Below the pieces are notes generated by a model. The model did not search any database, was not told where the DNA came from, and saw only the letters and a program-made list of their open reading frames with translations. This document shows positions 9,401-20,540 of a stretch of DNA of 64,000 nt, in pieces. The stretch spans positions 62,001 through 126,000 of the forward strand of contig NZ_ANBA01000006.1 of NCBI RefSeq assembly GCF_000341085.1. The letters are read 5' to 3'. Positions within the stretch are counted from its first letter, which is position 1, and each line of letters starts with the position of its first letter. A program made the position numbers and the translations under genes. The stretch is from Nocardiopsis ganjiahuensis DSM 45031 (GTDB taxonomy: Bacteria; Actinomycetota; Actinomycetes; Streptosporangiales; Streptosporangiaceae).

Positions 9401-12400
9401 AAGCGCTACGGAGTGGCGGACCAGCTGGACCGGTTTCGGCAGCCCTTCCCAGGCCGCGTGGGTACGCAGTACGGGGGTGGCGTCCACGACCTTCTGCCAG
9501 GAACGGCCGAGGCGTTCGGGATCGTCCACACCCTCGATCTCGACGATGACCTGCTCGAAGTAGGACGCCCCCTCCTCCATCAGGCTGTGGAAGAGCATGC
9601 CCTGCTGCATGGGGGTCAGCGGGTACACGTCCTCGACCCCGCGGCCGTCGCCCACCAAGCGGTCCACCGCGGCCTGGTCCAGGCCAGCGAGCGGGAAGTC
9701 CGAGGGGGTCGCCCCGCCCACACCCTCGCTCAGACAGAACCGCACCAGATCCTTCAGGGTGTCCACCAGGTCCGAGGCCAGTGACCGGACGGTGGTCTCG
9801 TGGTGGAAGCAGCGGGAGTAGGCCAGGTCCAGGACCAGTCGTTCGTCCACCACACGGCCGACGACGTCCAGCAGATGCGGGCGTCGCTCCCCGGGAAGGT
9901 CGCCGCCGCCCAGGGTGAGGCCGGTGTGGAAACCGGTGGCGGTGTCGAAGCGGCCCAGATAGTTGAAGCTCACCTCCGGCTCCGGCACCCCCGCCAACAC
10001 CTCACGCTGCGCAGGCGAACCCAGATAACGCAACGCCCCGAAACCCACACCCCGACCGGGAACCGAACGCACCATCTCCTTGGTCGAGCGGATCTGCTCC
10101 CTCCAACCAGGAGCCGACCCCAACACCACCGGGAACATCGTGGTGAACCAACCGACCGTACGAGACAGATCCACCCCCTCGAACAGGTCCTCACGACCAT
10201 GCCCCTCAAGATCCACCAACACCCGATCGGCACCACACCACTGCGAGAGCACCCGACCCAAAGCAGCCAACAGCACATCGTTCACACGCGTGCGGAACAC
10301 CCCCGGAACCTCACGCAACAGAGAACGGGTCACCTCCACCGGAAGCTCCACCGAGACCACCGACTGCGACTCCACCGTGTTGGAACCCGACCCCAAGCCC
10401 GGCCCCGCACCGGCATCTCTCGGAACCGAAGACCGCACACCCGGACCGGCCAAGGCAGCCCAGTACCCCTCCTCCCCGTCGAAACGGCCACCCCGGACCG
10501 CCTCCTCCAACTGCCCGGCCCAGACCGGGACCGGCGTGGTGCGCTCCCCAAGATCCACCGCCGCGCCCAGAGCCACCTGCTCATAAGCGGTCCCCAGGTC
10601 CTCCAGCAACACACGCCAGGACACCCCGTCCACCACCAGGTGATGCACCACCAACAGCAGACGCGCGGCCCCCTGCCCCTCGAACAACACCGCACGCACC
10701 ACCGGCCCCGACACCAGATCCAAGGAGTCACCCGCACGGGCGGTGTGCTCGGCGACGGTCGCCTCGTCGGTACCGGTGACGATCTCCAGAAGCGTGCTGC
10801 TCTCCTCGGTCAGCAGGGTGGGCCCGTCCGCCCCGAGTCGCAGGCGCAGCATGTCGTGGTGCTCCACCAGACCCGCCAGCACCGTCGGCAGCAGCGAGGT
10901 GTCGGTGTCCTCGGCGAGATCCAGCAGGGCCGACATCACGAACCCGTTCGGGTCCGTGGTCCGCCGGTCGAGGAACCACCGCATGATCGGTGTGGAACAC
11001 ACCGGACCCGAAACCGGACCCCACACCACCGCGGACGCACCCGACTCCTCCGCCACCTCAGCCAGACCGGCCACCGTCGGCCGCGCGAACACATCCCTGG
11101 ACGAAACCATCACACCCGCACGACGAGCCCGCGAAACCACCTGAATACTCAGAATCGAATCACCGCCCAGAGCGAAGAAGTCGTCGAAGACCCCCACCCG
11201 CTCCACACCCAGCACCGAAGCGAACACCCCGGCCAACACACCCTCGACCCCAGAACGCGGAGCGATGTACCGGTGTGTGGTGAGCTCGTCCCATTCGGGC
11301 GCGGGCAGGGCGCGGTGGTCGGTCTTGCCGTTGGGCGTCAACGGCATCTCGTCCAGGACCAGGATGACGGCGGGCACCATGTGCACGGGCAGCGTCGTGG
11401 CGAGCACCTCGCGCAGTTCGGCCGGGTCGGCCGCCCCGCCGACGACGTAGCCGACCAGCGCTCGGCCGGCCGGGGCGTCCTCGCGAACCGTGACGGCGGC
11501 TTGGCGAACGCCCGGGATCGCGACCAGCGCGGACTCGATCTCGCCCGGTTCGATCCGGAACCCCCGCAACTTCACCTGGGAATCCGCCTGACCCACGTAC
11601 TCCAACTGCCCGGAACCGTTCCACCGCACCAGATCACCCGTGCGGTACAAACGACCACCCGAACCGAACGGATCAGCCACAAAACGCTCCGCAGTGAAGC
11701 CCGCACGCCCCCAGTACCCCCGAGCCACACCCGCACCACCCACATACAACTCACCCACAACCCCCGCAGGAGCACGACGCAACAACGGGTCCAACACGTG
11801 AAGCCGGGTGCCCTGGACCGGTCGGCCGATGGGCGGGCTGCCACCCGTGGCCAGGGGGTCGCTCAGGGATGCGGCGATGGTGATCTCGGTGGGCCCGTAG
11901 GCGTTGACCATGCGTCGGCCGGGCGCCCACCGGTTCACGAGCTCGGCCGGGCACGCCTCCGCACCGACGACCAGTACCCGCAGGTCGGGGTAGTCCCCAG
12001 CGGGTACCGAGGCGAGCACGGACGGCGGGATGATCGTGAGCCCGATACGGCACCGGAGCAGGGTCCGGGCCAGGTCCTCACCGACCAGCGGGCCGGGCGG
12101 GGGCACCACGAGGGCGGCGCCCGCGCCGAGGGCCATCAGGACCTCCATCACCGAGGCGTCGAAGCTGGACGAGGCGAGCTGCAGGACCCGGAAGTCGGGC
12201 CGGGTGCCGAACCGCTCGGCCATGGAGGCGGCCAGTTCACCCGTGCCGCGGTGGGTGACCATGGTGCCCTTGGGCGTACCGGTCGACCCCGAGGTGTAGA
12301 TGAGGTAGGCGAGGTCGTCCGGTCCCGGCGGGGCGGGGACGGTCGCTCCCTCGGGCAGCGGACGGCGGGCCAGATCGTCCAGGGTGAGGCAGAGCGGCCC

Positions 12401-15400
12401 GCTCTCCGCGCCGGCCGGATCCGCGGCTCCGGTCACCGCCGCGGCTCCGGCCGCGTTCGCGTCCGGGTGGTCCGGCTCCGTGAGCAGGACGCGCACACCG
12501 GAGTCCGCGATGACGAAGGCCTGCCGTTCGGCGGGATAGGCGGGGTCCACGGGTAGGTAGGCGCCGCCCGCCTTCATGACCGCCAAGAGCACGACGACCA
12601 GGTCCGGTCCGCGTTCGAGACTCACGCCCACCGTGGTCCCGCGGGTGACGCCCAGAGCGTGCAGGCGCAGGGCGAGGTCGTCGCTGCGCGCGTCGACCTC
12701 GGCGTAGGTCCACTCTTCGGTGGAGCCGACGAGGGCGGTGGCTCCGGGACTGCGGCGCGCCTGCTCGGTGAACAGCTCGACGAAGGTGCGGTCGGCCCGC
12801 GCGGGACCGCCGTCTCCCCAGCGGACGAGGTCCTCCTGCTCCGCGCCGGTCAGGAGCGGCAGTGCGCTGACGGAGCGGTCGGGCTGCTCCACCAGGGCGT
12901 GCAGGTGGAACGCGAAGTGGTCGGCCAGCCGGTCAGCGGTGGCGGTGTCGAAGGCGTCGGGGTCGTAGCGCAGCTGGACCTCGACGCGCTCACCGTCGTA
13001 GGCGACGAGGGTGAGCGGGTAGTTGGTGGCCTCGTCGGCGGTGACCCCGACGATCTCCAGGCCGTGCTGGGCGGCCGAGTCCTGGTCCACCGGGTAGTTC
13101 TCGAACACCACCAGGCTGTCGAAGAGCGGGGTGTCCCCCGGGAGGGCAGACGCCGCCTGGATCCGGGAGAGCGACAGGTACTCGTGCTGGCGTGCCTCGA
13201 CCAGAGTGTCCTGGAGACCGCGCAGCCACTCCGCCACCGTGGCGTCCCGCTCCACCCGGGCTCGCACGGGCACCGTGTTGATGAAGATGCCCACCGCCGA
13301 CTCGACGTCGGGCAGGTCGGCGGGGCGCCCGGAGGTGGTCGCGCCGAACACCACGTCCTCCTCGCCCGAATACGCCGAGAGAAGCAGCGCCCAGGCCGCC
13401 TGGACCAGCGCGTTCACCGTCAGACCGTGCTCACGCGCGAAGCTGTGGACGCGGTCGGACAGGTCGGCGGGGAGGGTGCGGACGGTCCTGGCGTGGGAGA
13501 CCGCCGCGTGGACGTCGTCCGGCCTGCGGTCGTAGGGCAGGGGTGTGGGGGCCTCCAGCCCGGCCAGCACACCGCGCCAGTACTCCAGACCCTCCTGCTC
13601 CTGGCGCCCGGCGATCCACTCCAGGTGGTCCCGGAAGGGCGGACGCGCTGCGAGCGGCTGATTCCGGTAGGCGGCGAACACGTCGGCCAACACCAACGGC
13701 AGGCTCCAACCGTCCAGCAACAGGTGATGGAAGGTCCACACCAGAACCACACGGGTCTCGCTCAGCCGGGCCAGGGCCACCCGGATCAGCGGCGGGACCC
13801 CCGGGTCCAAACCCCGCTCCTGGTCCGCACGCAGGAAATCGGCCCGGACCCGCTCCTGGCCGGCCTCGTCCAGACCCCGCCAGTCCAGCACCGTCACGGG
13901 CAGGGAGACCCCGAGCAGGACCTTCTGGAGCGGGGTGTCCAGGTCCTCCCAGACCGGAACGGAACGCAGTACGGGGGTGGCGTCCACGACCTTCTGCCAG
14001 GCACGGCCGAGGCGTTCGGGATCGTCCACACCCTCGATCTCGACGACGACCTGCTCGAGGTAGGAGGACCCTCCTTCACCGAGTGAGTGGAAGAGCATGC
14101 CCTGCTGCATGGGGGTCAGCGGGTACACGTCCTCGACCCCGCGGCCGTCGCCCACCAGGCGGTCCACCGCGGCCTGGTCCAGGCCGGCGAGCGGGAAGTC
14201 CGAGGGGGTCGCCCCGCCCACACCCTCGCTCAGGCAGAACCGCACCAGGTCGGACAGAGCCCGGTCGAAGCGTTCGGCCAGTGCGGCGACCGTCTCCCGG
14301 TCGTGGACCTGATCGGAGAAGATCCAGTCGAAGACCAAGGCGCCGTGCTCGACCCGGCCGACCACGTCCAGCAGGTGTGCCCTCTCCTCGCGGGGTTCGT
14401 ACTCGCCCCCCGCGTTGAGCCGTACGTTGCTGTGCAGACCGGTGGCGGTGTCGAAGCGGCCCAGATAGTTGAAGCTCACCTCCGGCTCCGGCACCCCCGC
14501 CAACACCTCACGCTGCGCAACCGAACCCAGATAACGCAACGCCCCGAAACCCACACCCCGACCGGGAACCGAACGCACCATCTCCTTGGTCGAGCGAATC
14601 TGCTCCTTCCACCCCGGCACCGACCCCAACACCACCGGGAACATCGTGGTGAACCAACCGACCGTACGAGACAGATCCGCCCCCTCGAACAGGTCCTCAC
14701 GACCATGCCCCTCAAGATCCACCAACACCCGGTCCGCACCACACCACTGCGAGAGCACCCGACCCAAAGCAGCCAACAGCACATCGTTCACACGCGTGCG
14801 GAACTCCCCCGGAACCTCACGCAACAGCGAACGGGTCACCTGCACCGGAAGCTCCACCGAGACCACCGACTGCGACTCCACCGTGTTGGAACCCGACCCC
14901 GCATCCCTCGGGATCAGGGACCTCAGACCCGGACCGGCCAAGGCAGCCCAGTACCCCTCCTCCCCGTCGAAACGGCCACCCCCGACCGCCTCCTCCAACT
15001 GCCCGGCCCAGACCGGGAACGGCGTGGTGCGCTCCCCCAGATCCACAACCCCACCCAGAGCCACCTGCTCATAAGCGGTCCCCAGGTCCTCCAGCAACAC
15101 ACGCCAGGACACCCCGTCCACCACCAGGTGATGCACCACCAACAGCAGACGCGCGACCCCCCGACCCTCGAACAACACCGCACGCACCACCGGCCCCGAC
15201 ACCAGATCCAGGGACCTCTGTGCCTCGTGCACGTGCTCGCGCTCCAGGGCCCGCGCGCTCGGCTCGTCGAGCCCGGACAGGTCGACCGTGGTCAGCTCGG
15301 CTCCGGCTTCCTCCGCCGGAACGATCACGGCAGCGCTGTCGGCGCCGTCCGTCCAGTCCGATCCGGGGCTCATGCGCAGGCGCAGCATGTCGTGGTGCTC

Positions 15401-18400
15401 CACCAGACCCGCCAGCACCGTCGGCAGCAGCGAGGTGTCGGTGTCCTCGACCAGGTCCAGGAGCACGGACATATTGAAGTGGTCCGGTCGAACCGTGTGG
15501 TGCTCCAGGAACCACCGCATGATCGGTGTGGAACGCACCGGACCCGAAACCGGACCCCACACCACCGCGGCCGCACCCGACTCCCCCGCCACCTCGGCCA
15601 GACCCGCCACCGTCGGCCGCGCGAACACATCCCTGGACGAAACCACCACACCCGCACGACGAGCCCGCGAAACCACCTGAATACTCAGGATCGAATCACC
15701 GCCCAGAGCGAAGAAGTCGTCGAAGACCCCCACCCGCTCCACACCCAGCACCGAAGCGAACACCCCGGCCAACACACCCTCGACCCCAGAACGCGGAGCG
15801 ACCGTCTCACCGGCGCTGTCGAGATCCGGCTCGGGCAGCGCCCGCCGGTCCACCTTGCCGTTGGCGTTCAGCGGCATGGCCTCCAGCACGGTCAGGGCCG
15901 CGGGGACCATGTACGCGGGCAGTGCCCGAGAGAGTCCGGTGAGCAGGGCCGGCCCACCGCCCTCCGGCAGCCCCGTCTCGTCCGGCACCACGTAACCGAC
16001 CAGGCGTCGCGCCCCGGACGGAGACCGGTGGACGAGCACTGACGCCTCCGCCACTCCGGGCAGGGCCGTAAGCGCGGACTCGATCTCGCCCGGTTCGATC
16101 CGGAACCCCCGCAACTTCACCTGGGAATCCGCCCGACCCACGTACTGCAACTGCCCGGAACCGTTCCACCGCACCAGATCACCCGTGCGGTACAAACGAC
16201 CACCCGAACCGAACGGATCAGCCACAAAACGCTCCGCAGTCAAGCCCGGACGCCCCCAGTACCCCCGAGCCACACCCGCACCACCCACATACAACTCACC
16301 CACAACCCCCGCAGGAGCACGACGCAACAACGGGTCCAACACGTGAAGCCGGGTGCCGTCGAGCGGACCGCCGATCGGCACCGGGACGGACACGGCACCG
16401 GGAAGGGGGAAGTGGGTGGCGAAGGTGGTGCTCTCGGTCGGGCCGTAGACGTTGGCGACCCGCGTACCGGGGCAGGACTCGACGACCCGCTCCAGCGCCT
16501 GCGGGTTGGCCGCCTCGCCACCGGTCATGACCTCGCGCAGCCCTGCGAAACAGGAGGGGTCCTGGGAGGAGTAGAGGTTGAACAGCGCGGTGGTGAGGAA
16601 CACCCCGGTGACCCCGTGCGCGCGGACGGTCCCGGCGAACTCCTCGGCGTCCATGCGCCCGGGCGGCGCGACGACCACGACTCCGCCGTTCAGCAGCGGC
16701 GCCCAGATCTCGTAGGTGGCGGCGTCGAAGGCGTGGGAGGACTGGAACAGCACACGATCGTGGTCGCCACCGGCCCACAGCCGATCGTGGGCCAGGCGCA
16801 CGACGTCCTCGTGCGTGACCGCTACGCCCTTGGGCCTGCCGGTGGATCCGGACGTGAACATCACGTAGGCCAGGCTCCGGGGCAGGACCCGCGCCTCGCT
16901 CTGTGACAGGGCCTCCGCCTCGGCCGAGGAGCGGACCGGGGCAGGCGCGGGCCCGTCCAGGTCCAGCACCGGAAGCCCGTCGACGCCCGACGCCCGCCCG
17001 TGCGAGGGGGTGTCGGTCAGAACGCAGACCGCTCCGGTCTCCCGCGCCAGCCACGCCACGCGTTCGGCCGGATCGTCGGCGTGCACGGGCACGTAGGCGG
17101 CGCCCGCGCGTGCGGAGGCCAGCATGGCCACGATCACGTGCGCCCCGCGCTCCAGCACGAGCAGCACCGGCGACTCGGCTCCCGCGCCGTGTGCGCGCAG
17201 CCGTTCGGCCAGCGCGGCCGAGCGCGCGTCCAGCTCGGCGTAGGTCAGTTCCGTGTCCGCCGAGGTGACCGCGAGGCCGTCGGGGTCGAGCGCGACCCGT
17301 CGTGCGAACGCCTCCGGAATGGTCTGTTCCGCGCCCTCGGGGTAGACGCCTTCCCACTCCGCGAGGGTCCGCTCCTGGGTCTCGGTGCGCACACCGATCC
17401 GGGCGACCGGCCGGTCCGGGGCCTCGGTGAGCGCGACGGCGAGCAGGCGGAGCCCTTCGGCCAGCACGGCGATCCGCTCGGCCTCGTACAGGTCGGTGTT
17501 GTACTCCAGGTTGAGTCTGAGGCCGTTCCCCCGCTCCTCGAACTCGAAGACCAGGTCGAAGAGAGACGAGGTGCGGGGCAGGTCGAAGGGGGCCACGTCC
17601 AGGCCGTGCAGGCCGAGTTCACCCGAGTGGGCGTTCTGGAGCACCAGGAGGGCCTGGAAGACGGGCGTGCGGGACTGGTCGCGTTCGGCGGCCACCGCGT
17701 CCACGACCCGGTCGAAGGGGAGCTCGTGGTCGAAGGCGGCCAGGACGGTGTCGCGCACCCCGTCCAGGAAGTCCCCCGGGGTGGCACGGGGGTCCACGCG
17801 GGTCCGCACCGCGACGGGGTTGACGAAGAAGCCGACGAGGTCGTCCACCTGGTGGTGGTCGCGCCCCGCCGAGGCCACGCCCAAGGTCACGTCCGCACTG
17901 CCCGAGGAGGCCGACAGCAGGAGCTGGGTGAGGGCCGTGAGGGTCACGAACAGGGTCGTCCCCCGCTGGCGGCCGAGGTCGCGTAGGGCGGCGGTGACCT
18001 CCGGTGGGAGCTCGGCTCGGAGGACCGCCCCGGCCGTGGTCCGGACCGCGGGACGGGGGTGGTCCGCGGGGACCTCGGCGGCTCGCGCGTCCTCCAGTTC
18101 CCGGGTCCAGTACTCCAGGTGTTCCCGCTCGGTCTCCCGGGTCCAGCGGTCCCGCTCCCACACGGCGAAGTCGGCGTAGTCCACCCGTGCGGCGGCGCGC
18201 TCCGAGGCGGTGCCGCCGACCCGGGCTCGGTAGAAGGCACCGAGGTCCCGGGCGAGGATGTCGACGGACCAGCCGTCGCAGGCGATGTGGTGGGCGCTGA
18301 GCACGAGGGCGTGGTCGTCCGCGCCCATGCGCACCAGCAGGGCACGGAAGGGAGAACCGTTCTCCAGATCGAAGGGGCGTTCCGTCTCGGCCCTGAGCAG

Positions 18401-20482
18401 CGCCTCCAGCCGCCGTTCCCGGTGCGGCCCGGCCTCTGCCAGGTCGGCCCTGACCAGCAGGTCCTCAGCCCGCCAGGGGGTGCGGACGTGCTGCACGGGC
18501 CCCTCGTCGGTGGAGGCGTAGGTGGTGCGCAGCGCCTCGTGGCGGGCCTGGAGGTCGCCCAGGGCCTCGCGCAGCGCCGGGATCGACAGGTCTCCGCGGA
18601 TCCGGTAGGCGCTGCCCGTGTAGTACTCGACGCTCTCGGGGTCGTGCTGGTGGAGGAACCAGAGGCGGCGCTGGGCCGCGGACAGCGGCAGGGCGCGGTC
18701 CCGGCTGACGGGCTCGACGGGTCTGGGCGCCTCCTGCCCGGTGAACCCCGCCGCGGCGATCCGGGCCGGGGTGCGCAGGGCGAAAACCGCCCTGCGGTCC
18801 ACGCCGCGGCCCAGCCGGGCCTCGACCCGCGACAGGGCGCGCGCCGCGAGGATGGAGTCACCGCCCAGGTCGAAGAAGTCCTCGTGCCGGCCGACGCGCT
18901 CCAGCTCCAGGACGCGGGCGAACTCCTCGGTCACGACCCGTTCGGTCCTGTCCTCAGGCGCCGCGTACTCCCGCCGGGCGGCGTCGGGCGCGGGCAGCCG
19001 GCCGTGGTCGATCTTGCCGTTGGGTGTGGTGGGCATGGCCGGAAGCACCACCACCGCGGAGGGCACCATGTGGTCGGGCAGGACCTCACCCAGGCCCCGG
19101 ACGACGGTCTCCTCCTCCGGGGCGGCGCCACCCGGCTCACCCACCACGTAGGCCACGAGCCGACGGATGCCGGGCCGGTCCTCGCGCACCAGGACGGCGG
19201 CGTTGGCCACGCCGGGAAGGCCGGTGGCGGCCGTCTCGATCTCACCGGGCTCGATCCGGAAGCCGCGGAGCTTGACCTGCTTGTCGACACGGCCCCGGAA
19301 CTCCAGGTCGCCGTCGGGCAGCACGTGCACGCGGTCGCCGGAACGGTACATCCTGGATCCGGGCGGCCCGGAGGGGTCGGGCACGAACCGCTCCGCCGTG
19401 AGTCCGGGGCGGTCGTGGTAGCCCCGGGCCAGCCCTGCGCCGGAGATGTACAGTTCACCGCTGCCACCCGGCCCCACGGGGCGCAGGTGGTCGTCGAGCA
19501 CGGCGACCCGGGTCCCGTCCACGGCGCGTCCGATGGGCGGAGCCCCGTCTCCGGACAGCGGCGCGCTCATGGTGGCGCACACGGTGGTCTCGGTGGGCCC
19601 GTAGCCGTTGAACACGTCGCGCCCGCGCGACCACAGTTCCACGATGTCCCCGGGACAGCTCTCCCCGGCGACCATGACCGACCGCAGCTCGTGCAGGCCG
19701 GTCGGGTCCAGCCCCGGGAGCACTGCGGGCGGCAGGGTCACGTGGGTGACGCGGTGGTCGGCCAGAGTGCGCACGAGTGCGTCACCCAGGAGGGCGGGGC
19801 GGGGCAGGACCACCAGGGCGGCGCCGTTGAGCAGGGCCATGCACACCTCGAAGAACGAGGCGTCGAAGCTGGGCGAGGCGAACTGCAGCACCCGGGAGTC
19901 GGGGGTGACGTTCATCCGGACCCGCTGGGTCCGCGCCAGGTCCCCGATACCCCGGTGGGTGACCAGCACGCCCTTGGGACGGCCGGTGGAACCGGAGGTG
20001 TAGATGACGTAGGCGACGTCGTCGGGCAGGGGGCGGTCGCCCGGAAGCGGAACGGTGCCTTCCAGCCGTTCGGAGTCCACGGTGGCCACCGCCGGCTCAC
20101 CCCGCCAGGGTGTGTCCCCGCCGGACACGACCAGGCGCGTGCCGGAGTCGGCGAGCATGTAGGCCAGGCGCTCGTCCGGATAGGCGGGGTCCAGGGGCAG
20201 GTAGGCGGCGCCCGCCCGGGTGATCGCGAGCATGGCGACCACGAGGTCGGTCCCGCGCCCGAGGTGGACCCCCACGCGGTCCCCCGGCACCACGCCGGAA
20301 GCAGCCAGGCCCCTGGCCCGGCTCTCGACGAGGGCGTCGAGCTCGGCGTAGGTGAGGGTGTGCTCCTCCGACACCAGAGCGATGGCCTCCGGCCGTTCGG
20401 CCACCCGTGCGGCGAACAGGTCAGGAAGGGTACGGGCGGTCTGGTCTGAACTGGGGGCGGTAGCGGAAGACAGCACGTTCAC
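6491..20482 (-). CDS. Non-ribosomal peptide synthetase, initiation plus three elongation modules
   Basis: A 4663-residue assembly-line enzyme that activates and condenses four amino acids. Domains (approximate residues): A1 20-510, PCP1 539, C2 590-1040, A2 1050-1550, PCP2 1594, E1 1650-2090, C3 2110-2550, A3 2567-3067, PCP3 3107, E2 3157-3587, C4 3610-4057, A4 4064-4567, PCP4 4614. It begins with an A domain and no C domain, so it is the initiation protein. Both E domains keep HHLVVDG, and C3/C4 are of the type that follows an E domain, so residues 2 and 3 should be D. Pocket codes by GrsA alignment: A1 D-A-F-T-M-A-G-V-C (aromatic-like), A2 D-A-Y-F-M-G-V-T-F and A4 D-A-Y-F-W-G-V-T-F (branched aliphatic, Ile/Val best guess), A3 D-A-M-I-V-G-A-I-A (unassigned). 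The start is GTG after AGGAG; a second GTG two codons in is also possible. It ends with PCP4 and has no thioesterase domain. Confidence 0.97.
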   Translation of the reverse strand: MNVLSSATAPSSDQTARTLPDLFAARVAERPEAIALVSEEHTLTYAELDALVESRARGLAASGVVPGDRVGVHLGRGTDLVVAMLAITRAGAAYLPLDPAYPDERLAYMLADSGTRLVVSGGDTPWRGEPAVATVDSERLEGTVPLPGDRPLPDDVAYVIYTSGSTGRPKGVLVTHRGIGDLARTQRVRMNVTPDSRVLQFASPSFDASFFEVCMALLNGAALVVLPRPALLGDALVRTLADHRVTHVTLPPAVLPGLDPTGLHELRSVMVAGESCPGDIVELWSRGRDVFNGYGPTETTVCATMSAPLSGDGAPPIGRAVDGTRVAVLDDHLRPVGPGGSGELYISGAGLARGYHDRPGLTAERFVPDPSGPPGSRMYRSGDRVHVLPDGDLEFRGRVDKQVKLRGFRIEPGEIETAATGLPGVANAAVLVREDRPGIRRLVAYVVGEPGGAAPEEETVVRGLGEVLPDHMVPSAVVVLPAMPTTPNGKIDHGRLPAPDAARREYAAPEDRTERVVTEEFARVLELERVGRHEDFFDLGGDSILAARALSRVEARLGRGVDRRAVFALRTPARIAAAGFTGQEAPRPVEPVSRDRALPLSAAQRRLWFLHQHDPESVEYYTGSAYRIRGDLSIPALREALGDLQARHEALRTTYASTDEGPVQHVRTPWRAEDLLVRADLAEAGPHRERRLEALLRAETERPFDLENGSPFRALLVRMGADDHALVLSAHHIACDGWSVDILARDLGAFYRARVGGTASERAAARVDYADFAVWERDRWTRETEREHLEYWTRELEDARAAEVPADHPRPAVRTTAGAVLRAELPPEVTAALRDLGRQRGTTLFVTLTALTQLLLSASSGSADVTLGVASAGRDHHQVDDLVGFFVNPVAVRTRVDPRATPGDFLDGVRDTVLAAFDHELPFDRVVDAVAAERDQSRTPVFQALLVLQNAHSGELGLHGLDVAPFDLPRTSSLFDLVFEFEERGNGLRLNLEYNTDLYEAERIAVLAEGLRLLAVALTEAPDRPVARIGVRTETQERTLAEWEGVYPEGAEQTIPEAFARRVALDPDGLAVTSADTELTYAELDARSAALAERLRAHGAGAESPVLLVLERGAHVIVAMLASARAGAAYVPVHADDPAERVAWLARETGAVCVLTDTPSHGRASGVDGLPVLDLDGPAPAPVRSSAEAEALSQSEARVLPRSLAYVMFTSGSTGRPKGVAVTHEDVVRLAHDRLWAGGDHDRVLFQSSHAFDAATYEIWAPLLNGGVVVVAPPGRMDAEEFAGTVRAHGVTGVFLTTALFNLYSSQDPSCFAGLREVMTGGEAANPQALERVVESCPGTRVANVYGPTESTTFATHFPLPGAVSVPVPIGGPLDGTRLHVLDPLLRRAPAGVVGELYVGGAGVARGYWGRPGLTAERFVADPFGSGGRLYRTGDLVRWNGSGQLQYVGRADSQVKLRGFRIEPGEIESALTALPGVAEASVLVHRSPSGARRLVGYVVPDETGLPEGGGPALLTGLSRALPAYMVPAALTVLEAMPLNANGKVDRRALPEPDLDSAGETVAPRSGVEGVLAGVFASVLGVERVGVFDDFFALGGDSILSIQVVSRARRAGVVVSSRDVFARPTVAGLAEVAGESGAAAVVWGPVSGPVRSTPIMRWFLEHHTVRPDHFNMSVLLDLVEDTDTSLLPTVLAGLVEHHDMLRLRMSPGSDWTDGADSAAVIVPAEEAGAELTTVDLSGLDEPSARALEREHVHEAQRSLDLVSGPVVRAVLFEGRGVARLLLVVHHLVVDGVSWRVLLEDLGTAYEQVALGGVVDLGERTTPFPVWAGQLEEAVGGGRFDGEEGYWAALAGPGLRSLIPRDAGSGSNTVESQSVVSVELPVQVTRSLLREVPGEFRTRVNDVLLAALGRVLSQWCGADRVLVDLEGHGREDLFEGADLSRTVGWFTTMFPVVLGSVPGWKEQIRSTKEMVRSVPGRGVGFGALRYLGSVAQREVLAGVPEPEVSFNYLGRFDTATGLHSNVRLNAGGEYEPREERAHLLDVVGRVEHGALVFDWIFSDQVHDRETVAALAERFDRALSDLVRFCLSEGVGGATPSDFPLAGLDQAAVDRLVGDGRGVEDVYPLTPMQQGMLFHSLGEGGSSYLEQVVVEIEGVDDPERLGRAWQKVVDATPVLRSVPVWEDLDTPLQKVLLGVSLPVTVLDWRGLDEAGQERVRADFLRADQERGLDPGVPPLIRVALARLSETRVVLVWTFHHLLLDGWSLPLVLADVFAAYRNQPLAARPPFRDHLEWIAGRQEQEGLEYWRGVLAGLEAPTPLPYDRRPDDVHAAVSHARTVRTLPADLSDRVHSFAREHGLTVNALVQAAWALLLSAYSGEEDVVFGATTSGRPADLPDVESAVGIFINTVPVRARVERDATVAEWLRGLQDTLVEARQHEYLSLSRIQAASALPGDTPLFDSLVVFENYPVDQDSAAQHGLEIVGVTADEATNYPLTLVAYDGERVEVQLRYDPDAFDTATADRLADHFAFHLHALVEQPDRSVSALPLLTGAEQEDLVRWGDGGPARADRTFVELFTEQARRSPGATALVGSTEEWTYAEVDARSDDLALRLHALGVTRGTTVGVSLERGPDLVVVLLAVMKAGGAYLPVDPAYPAERQAFVIADSGVRVLLTEPDHPDANAAGAAAVTGAADPAGAESGPLCLTLDDLARRPLPEGATVPAPPGPDDLAYLIYTSGSTGTPKGTMVTHRGTGELAASMAERFGTRPDFRVLQLASSSFDASVMEVLMALGAGAALVVPPPGPLVGEDLARTLLRCRIGLTIIPPSVLASVPAGDYPDLRVLVVGAEACPAELVNRWAPGRRMVNAYGPTEITIAASLSDPLATGGSPPIGRPVQGTRLHVLDPLLRRAPAGVVGELYVGGAGVARGYWGRAGFTAERFVADPFGSGGRLYRTGDLVRWNGSGQLEYVGQADSQVKLRGFRIEPGEIESALVAIPGVRQAAVTVREDAPAGRALVGYVVGGAADPAELREVLATTLPVHMVPAVILVLDEMPLTPNGKTDHRALPAPEWDELTTHRYIAPRSGVEGVLAGVFASVLGVERVGVFDDFFALGGDSILSIQVVSRARRAGVMVSSRDVFARPTVAGLAEVAEESGASAVVWGPVSGPVCSTPIMRWFLDRRTTDPNGFVMSALLDLAEDTDTSLLPTVLAGLVEHHDMLRLRLGADGPTLLTEESSTLLEIVTGTDEATVAEHTARAGDSLDLVSGPVVRAVLFEGQGAARLLLVVHHLVVDGVSWRVLLEDLGTAYEQVALGAAVDLGERTTPVPVWAGQLEEAVRGGRFDGEEGYWAALAGPGVRSSVPRDAGAGPGLGSGSNTVESQSVVSVELPVEVTRSLLREVPGVFRTRVNDVLLAALGRVLSQWCGADRVLVDLEGHGREDLFEGVDLSRTVGWFTTMFPVVLGSAPGWREQIRSTKEMVRSVPGRGVGFGALRYLGSPAQREVLAGVPEPEVSFNYLGRFDTATGFHTGLTLGGGDLPGERRPHLLDVVGRVVDERLVLDLAYSRCFHHETTVRSLASDLVDTLKDLVRFCLSEGVGGATPSDFPLAGLDQAAVDRLVGDGRGVEDVYPLTPMQQGMLFHSLMEEGASYFEQVIVEIEGVDDPERLGRSWQKVVDATPVLRTHAAWEGLPKPVQLVRHSVALPVTVLDWRGLDEAGQERARADFLRADQERGLDPGVPPLIRVALARLSETRVVLVWTFHHLLLDGWSLPLVLADVFAAYRGQPLAARPPFRDHLEWIAGRQEQEGLEYWRGVLAGLEAPTPLPYDRAPQNVRTARSRVRIETHLPAEPSGAVHAFAREHGLTVNALVQAAWALLLSAYSGEEDVVFGATTSGRPADLPDVESAVGIFINTLPVRIRVNPAATVLTWLRAFQSAQADARLHDHLPLSRIQAEAALPGDTPLFDSLVVFENYPVDQDSAAQHGLEIVGVTADEATNYPLALSAYGTERIRLLIGYEPDHFDPDTVERLLTDLEHILTSLVRDPGRPLAALAGADTSVTAAFTDGVALRPDDRTVVDLFEEGVHRHPDTVAVVGEGREWTYTELDTEAERLADHLRAHGVTHESRVFLSLPRSPRVVVAMLAVLKAGAAYVPLHDTVPAARVAELAADSGVRAALVDPGMLDLYTGIVDVAVHRYGPDGFAAVAVPGPVPGAPTAPAERGERSVPVRPVSHSSAYVMFTSGSTGVPKGVVVDHRNIVALAADGRWPGAHERVLFHSPHAFDAATYEVWVPLLHGGTVVVAPEGGVTAEAVRAARTDHGVRSVFLTTALFNLFAQQDPACFAGLHQVWTGGEKADPASFARVLEACPDTEVVHVYGPTETTTFATCVPIGAEWASSGHCPIGGPMDGTRTHILDTALRPVPVGAVGELYIAGEGVARGYDGRPGLTSERFVADPFGSGGRLYRTGDLVRWSTGGQIEFVGRADGQIKLRGFRIELGEVENALTRVPGVAQAAVAVVAAPSGAKVLAGYLTETAPGRLDTAEVTDELRRVLPAYSVPAVLTVLPELPLNTNGKLDRRSLPAPEPAEFSEAGFAPPQTLTEEVVAEVWANVLKLDRVGRGDNFFDIGGDSVRSIQVVGELGDMLDVQVPTKALFDHPTLQGYAQVVEGLLMGQMAN
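9560..11265 (-). repeat. Module-3 copy of near-identical PCP-E-C block
   Basis: This block (PCP3, E2 and the E/C4 junction) is nearly identical in nucleotide sequence to 14060-15800 (PCP2, E1, E/C3 junction). The tightest matches are about 9955-10735 with 14460-15210 and 10985-11265 with 15510-15800. The repeat continues patchily through the C domains (9025-9400 with 13530-13900, 8521-8640 with 13021-13140). Unmatched islands such as 10736-10985 interrupt it, so the copies are mosaic rather than a simple tandem duplication. Confidence 0.9.
11545..11800 (-). repeat. Shared A-domain tail segment, A3 copy
   Basis: This stretch, covering A-domain motifs A6-A8 of the third module, is nearly identical to 16085-16345 in the second module. 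The substrate-selecting cores just after it on the top strand (about 11815-12300 and 16360-16870) are unrelated in subtype. The break between identical and divergent sequence falls at about 11800 and 16345, as expected for an A-core exchange. Confidence 0.88.
14060..15800 (-). repeat. Module-2 copy of near-identical PCP-E-C block
   Basis: Partner of 9560-11265 inside the same NRPS gene. The coding strand in the matching parts is richer in G and T at third positions than the surrounding C-ending codons. The top strand is visibly A/C-rich here, which suggests that both copies share a recent common source or were homogenised by gene conversion. Confidence 0.88.
16085..16345 (-). repeat. Shared A-domain tail segment, A2 copy
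   Basis: Partner of 11545-11800. The encoded segment runs from the GTRLHVLDP region through the [11 protein letters not shown] motif and differs from its partner at only a few residues. Confidence 0.88.
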
Positions 20483-20540
20483 TTACTCCTGTGAGGGGTG
20501 GCCTGGTGTCGGACCGAGCAGTGGCTGTTGGGGTCGGGGC

